Assembly: GCF_030758975.1 (NCBI RefSeq)
Contig: NZ_CP132359.1
Span: 5,426,114 to 5,462,894, forward strand
DNA length: 36,781 nt
DNA from: Bosea beijingensis
GTDB taxonomy: Bacteria; Pseudomonadota; Alphaproteobacteria; Rhizobiales; Beijerinckiaceae
Reading direction: 5' to 3'
In this document: positions 33,181 through 36,781 of the stretch, piece by piece
Layout: each line of letters starts with the position of its first letter
Position numbering within the stretch: the stretch's first letter is position 1
Program-made: the position numbers and the translations under genes
The notes under the pieces: generated by a model
What the model was told of the DNA's origin: nothing
The model's database searches: none
Seen by the model: the letters and a program-made list of their open reading frames with translations, nothing else

Positions 33181-36100
33181 TCACCGAAAATCTCGCGTCT
33201 TCACCTTGATCGCGTCGATATGCAGATCGGGGATATAAATGTCCCGGGCTCGTAGTCCCTTGGGCGGAAGATCGCGCGGATCAGGCGTTGCAGAGCCATG
33301 ATGAAACTCGTCACCTCGTCCATGAGGCAGCGGGAAAGGCTGCCCGCGCTTCCCAACACCGGCAAGGTCGGCAGATAGGTCGGTGAGCCTCTGCGCCACG
33401 AGGTGGACGACTTCGCCCTCGCGCTGGATGCGCCCGCGCACTGCGATCATCCCGGCCGACAGTATCGTTCGGCGGAAGCGCTCGAACACCTTCGGCCAGA
33501 CCACGAGGTTCGCGATACCGCTCTCGTCTTCGAGGGTGATGAACATCACGCCTTTCGCCGAGCCCGGCCGCTGCCTCACCAGCACGATGCCGGCGGCTTC
33601 GAGCCAGCGTCCATCGCGCGCGTCCATTGCGGCCTGACAGCTGACGATGCCCTTGCGGCTGAGGTCCTGCCGCAGGAACGAGATGGGATGATCCCGGAGT
33701 GATAGCCCGACATTACGATAGTCCTCGACCACATCTCCGCCGGCGGCCATCGGTCGGAGCGCAACTGCAGGTTCTGGGGTCTCGTCGGCTTGCCGATCCG
33801 TTGCTGCGGCGAATAGCGGCAACGGCTCGTCGCGTAGGAGGCGGATCGCCCATATCGCCTCCCGCCGTGCCAGACCAAGGCTCGGCCGGAAGCCATCGGC
33901 CTCGGCAATCCGGGCCAGCGCCGCGACTGGTACGCGAGCCCGACGCCAGAGATCCTCGATCGTTTCGAACGGCAGGCGGGCTCGCGTCGTGACTATTGCC
34001 GCCGCATGGGCATTGGAGAGCCCCTTAACCATCCGCAGCCCGAGGCGAACGGCAAACCGAGCCTCGTCGCCAGTCGGCTCCAGCGTGCAGTCCCATCGCG
34101 ACGCGTTGGCGCAGACCGGCCGCACATCGACGCCATGATCGCGGGCATCCCGCACGATCTGCGCCGGCGCATAAAAGCCCATGGGTTGGCTGTTCAAGAG
34201 CGCGGCGCAAAACACGTCTGGATGCCAGCATTTTAGCCAAGCGGAGGCGTAGGCGATCAGCGCGAAGGAAGCTGCATGGCTTTCTGGAAAGCCATAGGAG
34301 CCGAAACCTTCGAGCTGTCGGAAGGTCTGCTCGGCGAACTCGGCCTCGTAACCGTTGGCCACCATGCCGGCGATGAGCTTTTCCTTGAACTTCGACACGC
34401 CGCTGGTGAACTTGAAGGTCGCCATGCTCTTCCGCAGCATATCGGCTTCGCCGGGCGTGAAGCCGGCGCATTCGATCGCGACGCGCATCGCCTGCTCCTG
34501 GAAGAGCGGCACGCCCAACGTCTTGCCCAGAACCTTCTCCAGCTCGGGCTTGGGGTAGTGGACAGGCTCGCGGCCCTCACGCCGGCGGAGATAGGGATGG
34601 ACCATGTCGCCCTGGATCGGGCCGGGCCGCACAATCGCGACCTGCACGACGAGGTCATAGTAGGTGCGGGGCTTGAGCCGGGGCAGCATCGACATCTGCG
34701 CGCGGCTCTCAATCTGGAATGTGCCGAGCGTGTCGGCCTTGCGGATCATCGCATAGGTCCGAGGATCTTCCGGCGGGATCGAAGCCAGGTCGAGCGCGAT
34801 ACCCTTATGGTCCGCGAGCATGTCCAGGCCTCGCTTCATACAGGTCAGCATGCCCAGGGCGAGGACATCGACCTTCATGAACTTCAGCGCGTCGATATCA
34901 TCCTTGTCCCATTCGATGACCTGACGATCGGCCATCGCTGCCGGCTCAATCGGGACCAGGTCGTCGAGGCGGTCATGGGTGAGGACGAAGCCGCCGGGAT
35001 GCTGCGACAGATGGCGCGGGGTGCCATGAAGCTGGCGGGCGAGATCGAGCGCTAGGCGCAGACGGCGGTCGGCCAGGTTGAGGTTCAGCTCCTCGACGTG
35101 CCGCTTCTCGACGCCCTCCTCCGACCAGGCCCAGACCTGCGACGATAATGTGCCGATCAAATCCTCGGGCAGCCCCAATGCCTTGCCAACATCGCGCAAG
35201 GCTCCCTTGGTCCGGTAGCGAATGACGGTCGAGCACAGGGCCGCGTGATCTCGGCCATAGGTGTCGAACACCCACTGCATGACGATCTCACGCCGCTCAT
35301 GCTCGAAGTCGACATCGATGTCGGGTGGTTCCCGGCGCTCCTCGGAGACGAAGCGCTCGAACAGCAGATCGTTGATGCTGGGATCGATCGAGGTAATGCC
35401 GAGCACGAAGCAGACTGCCGAGTTTGCCGCCGAGCCCCGACCTTGGCAGATGATGTCGCGCGAGCGAGCGAAGCGAACGATCGCGTTCACCGTCAGGAAG
35501 TATGGCGCGTAGCCGAGCCTTTCGATCAGCGTCAGCTCGTGGTTCAGGCTTGCCCGAACGCTTTCGGAGAGACCTTCGGGGTACCGCTGAGCAGCGCCTT
35601 CCCAGGTCAACTTCGCCAGCGTCTCTTGCGGCGTAAGTGAGGGATCGTCGCGCTCCTCGGGGTACTGATAGGCGAGCTCGTCGAGCGAGAACCGGCATCT
35701 ATCGGCGATCTGCAGCGTCCGCGCCAAGGCTTCAGGGTAGCGCGCGAAGAGGCGGTGCATTTCCTCGGGAGGCTTCAGATAGCGGTCGGCATGGCGCTCG
35801 CGCCGGTCGCCGAGGGCGTCGATCGTGACGTTGTGACGGATGCAGGTGACGACGTCCTGCAGGATCCGGCGGGCCGGCTCGTGGAAGAGCACGTCGTTGG
35901 TCACGACCGTGGGCACGCGCATCCGCGTCGCAAGGTTCGATAGCTCATGGAGCCGAAGGTGATCGTTCGGTCGGCGCCGCAGCGACAGTGCCAGATAGGC
36001 GCGGTCAGCAAAGCTCTCGCGGAGCCGCCGTAGGCGAAAGGCGCAATCCTCGTCGGCCAAGTCCGGGACGAGTACCGCGACCAGGCCATCGCAATGCGCA

Positions 36101-36441
36101 GCGACGTCCGACCATTCGAGATGACATCGCGCCTTTCCGCCCCGTTTCTTGCCGATGGAAAGCAGACGGCATAGGCGGGAATAAGCCAGTCTGTCCGTTG
36201 GATAGACCAGCAGTGACATGCCGTCCGCGAGATCGAGACGGCAGCCGACGATGAGCCTGACGCCGGTCGTCTTCGCCGCCTCGTGCGCCCGGACGATCCC
36301 GGCCAGCGAATTACGATCTACGACCGCGAGCGCCTCGATGCCGAGCAGCGCCGCCTGTGCGAACAGCTCATCGGCTGAGGACGCGCCGCGCAGGAAGCTG
36401 AAATGGCTGGTGACCTGTAGCTCCGCATACCGGGCGCTCAT
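33181..36441 (-). CDS. dnaE2: Error-prone DNA polymerase III alpha DnaE2
   Basis: C-family polymerase that, with ImuA and ImuB, performs mutagenic translesion synthesis after DNA damage. It is 1086 residues. The N-terminal PHP domain begins [20 protein letters not shown]. The polymerase active-site acidic motif is PDIDVDF (residues 373-379). The finger region includes [20 protein letters not shown]. Helix-hairpin-helix and OB-fold regions occupy the C-terminal third, including [20 protein letters not shown]. The ATG overlaps the imuB stop by 4 nt (ATGA), indicating translational coupling. In alphaproteobacteria this operon is usually LexA-controlled; the promoter lies outside the window. Confidence 0.96.
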   Translation of the reverse strand: MSARYAELQVTSHFSFLRGASSADELFAQAALLGIEALAVVDRNSLAGIVRAHEAAKTTGVRLIVGCRLDLADGMSLLVYPTDRLAYSRLCRLLSIGKKRGGKARCHLEWSDVAAHCDGLVAVLVPDLADEDCAFRLRRLRESFADRAYLALSLRRRPNDHLRLHELSNLATRMRVPTVVTNDVLFHEPARRILQDVVTCIRHNVTIDALGDRRERHADRYLKPPEEMHRLFARYPEALARTLQIADRCRFSLDELAYQYPEERDDPSLTPQETLAKLTWEGAAQRYPEGLSESVRASLNHELTLIERLGYAPYFLTVNAIVRFARSRDIICQGRGSAANSAVCFVLGITSIDPSINDLLFERFVSEERREPPDIDVDFEHERREIVMQWVFDTYGRDHAALCSTVIRYRTKGALRDVGKALGLPEDLIGTLSSQVWAWSEEGVEKRHVEELNLNLADRRLRLALDLARQLHGTPRHLSQHPGGFVLTHDRLDDLVPIEPAAMADRQVIEWDKDDIDALKFMKVDVLALGMLTCMKRGLDMLADHKGIALDLASIPPEDPRTYAMIRKADTLGTFQIESRAQMSMLPRLKPRTYYDLVVQVAIVRPGPIQGDMVHPYLRRREGREPVHYPKPELEKVLGKTLGVPLFQEQAMRVAIECAGFTPGEADMLRKSMATFKFTSGVSKFKEKLIAGMVANGYEAEFAEQTFRQLEGFGSYGFPESHAASFALIAYASAWLKCWHPDVFCAALLNSQPMGFYAPAQIVRDARDHGVDVRPVCANASRWDCTLEPTGDEARFAVRLGLRMVKGLSNAHAAAIVTTRARLPFETIEDLWRRARVPVAALARIAEADGFRPSLGLARREAIWAIRLLRDEPLPLFAAATDRQADETPEPAVALRPMAAGGDVVEDYRNVGLSLRDHPISFLRQDLSRKGIVSCQAAMDARDGRWLEAAGIVLVRQRPGSAKGVMFITLEDESGIANLVVWPKVFERFRRTILSAGMIAVRGRIQREGEVVHLVAQRLTDLSADLAGVGKRGQPFPLPHGRGDEFHHGSATPDPRDLPPKGLRARDIYIPDLHIDAIKVKTRDFR

Positions 36442-36781
36442 CCGAACACACCGTGCAGGAACCAGCGATGCGAACCCGTGGCGACGTCTTCGCCATCGCC
36501 TGCGCGATAGAGCCAGTAGCGCTCTCCGGCATCATCCTCCACCCGGAAGTAGTCGCGCACGGCGACCATCTCCGCCTCGCGCTTCCACCACTCACCGAAC
36601 ACACGCTCTGGGCCATCTGCGCGCCGGACCCGGCGGCGGATCCCGCGCCAGCTGAACCAGGCCGGTGGATGGTCCGGCAGCAGCGCCATGGTCTCGACCG
36701 GTTCCGGTCTGGGTAGCAGCCTCGCCGGGCGCGGCCAGTGGCCTGGCCAGACCGCTCCAGTCTCCTCAGTCAGCGCCGCGA
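36438..36781 (-). CDS. imuB: ImuB, C-terminal part (window edge)
   Basis: The frame is open to the window edge and ends in the C-terminal region characteristic of ImuB, the catalytically inactive Y-family-like protein that recruits DnaE2 to the sliding clamp. Visible segments include [40 protein letters not shown] and RYWLYRAG. About 114 codons are present; the polymerase-like core and beta-clamp motif lie beyond the edge. The stop overlaps the dnaE2 start (ATGA). An imuA gene is expected further upstream. Confidence 0.88.
   Translation of the reverse strand, partial: AALTEETGAVWPGHWPRPARLLPRPEPVETMALLPDHPPAWFSWRGIRRRVRRADGPERVFGEWWKREAEMVAVRDYFRVEDDAGERYWLYRAGDGEDVATGSHRWFLHGVFG

Noticed and set aside
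18479..36781. The accessory half as a classical integrative element
   Set aside because: No integrase, transposase, conjugation gene or matching direct repeat was seen in the window; the tuf junction also cuts a second gene, which favours a rearrangement.

Overview
The window looks like a high-GC alphaproteobacterial chromosome, most likely order Hyphomicrobiales (Rhizobiales) and plausibly Bosea-like. This is inferred from the ribosomal and RNA-polymerase protein sequences, the gene order, the paired Ku genes and the apparent EcfG-type stress promoters. No database search was possible.

Left half (about 1-18,480): a conserved information-processing block, all on the minus strand. In transcription order it holds trnW, a SAM methyltransferase, secE, nusG, rplK, rplA, rplJ, rplL, rpoB, rpoC, rpsL, rpsG and fusA. 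A strong intrinsic terminator closes rpoC. Between rpoC and rpsL lies a small LuxR-type helix-turn-helix remnant. Several intergenic hairpins sit where leaders and attenuators are expected, and a large imperfect inverted repeat separates rplK from nusG. Upstream of trnW is a dihydrodipicolinate-synthase-family gene, then the terminator and only the last 27 or so codons of a tuf gene.

Junction (about 18,560): the tuf 3' end is joined directly to the C-terminal part of a RocB-like peptidase gene on the opposite strand. This is a rearrangement scar and the border between core and accessory DNA.

Right half (about 18,560-36,781): an accessory stress and DNA-repair region. It encodes a haloacetate-dehalogenase-like hydrolase, a zinc-ribbon protein, an unknown 120-residue protein, two tandem Ku proteins convergent with a three-domain LigD (bacterial NHEJ), an unknown 104-residue protein, a large KatE-type catalase, a DUF892/YciE ferritin-like protein, small ORFs, a Crp/Fnr regulator, an acidic disordered protein, a DEDD exonuclease, dnaE2 and the 3' part of imuB (the translesion mutasome).

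Main discovery: the accessory genes share a promoter matching the alphaproteobacterial general-stress sigma factor EcfG, GGAAC-N16-(C/G)GTT. I find six good matches, each upstream of a gene or candidate transcript, and weaker ones besides. Two sites are near-palindromic (GGAAC-N17-GTTCC) and read as promoters on both strands, one of them between two divergent genes. One site drives no convincing ORF; it precedes a compact two-hairpin structure with a C-rich loop, a candidate stress-induced small RNA next to the DUF892-katE pair. Together this suggests a PhyR-NepR-EcfG regulated module combining double-strand-break repair, peroxide defence, a small RNA and several unknown proteins.
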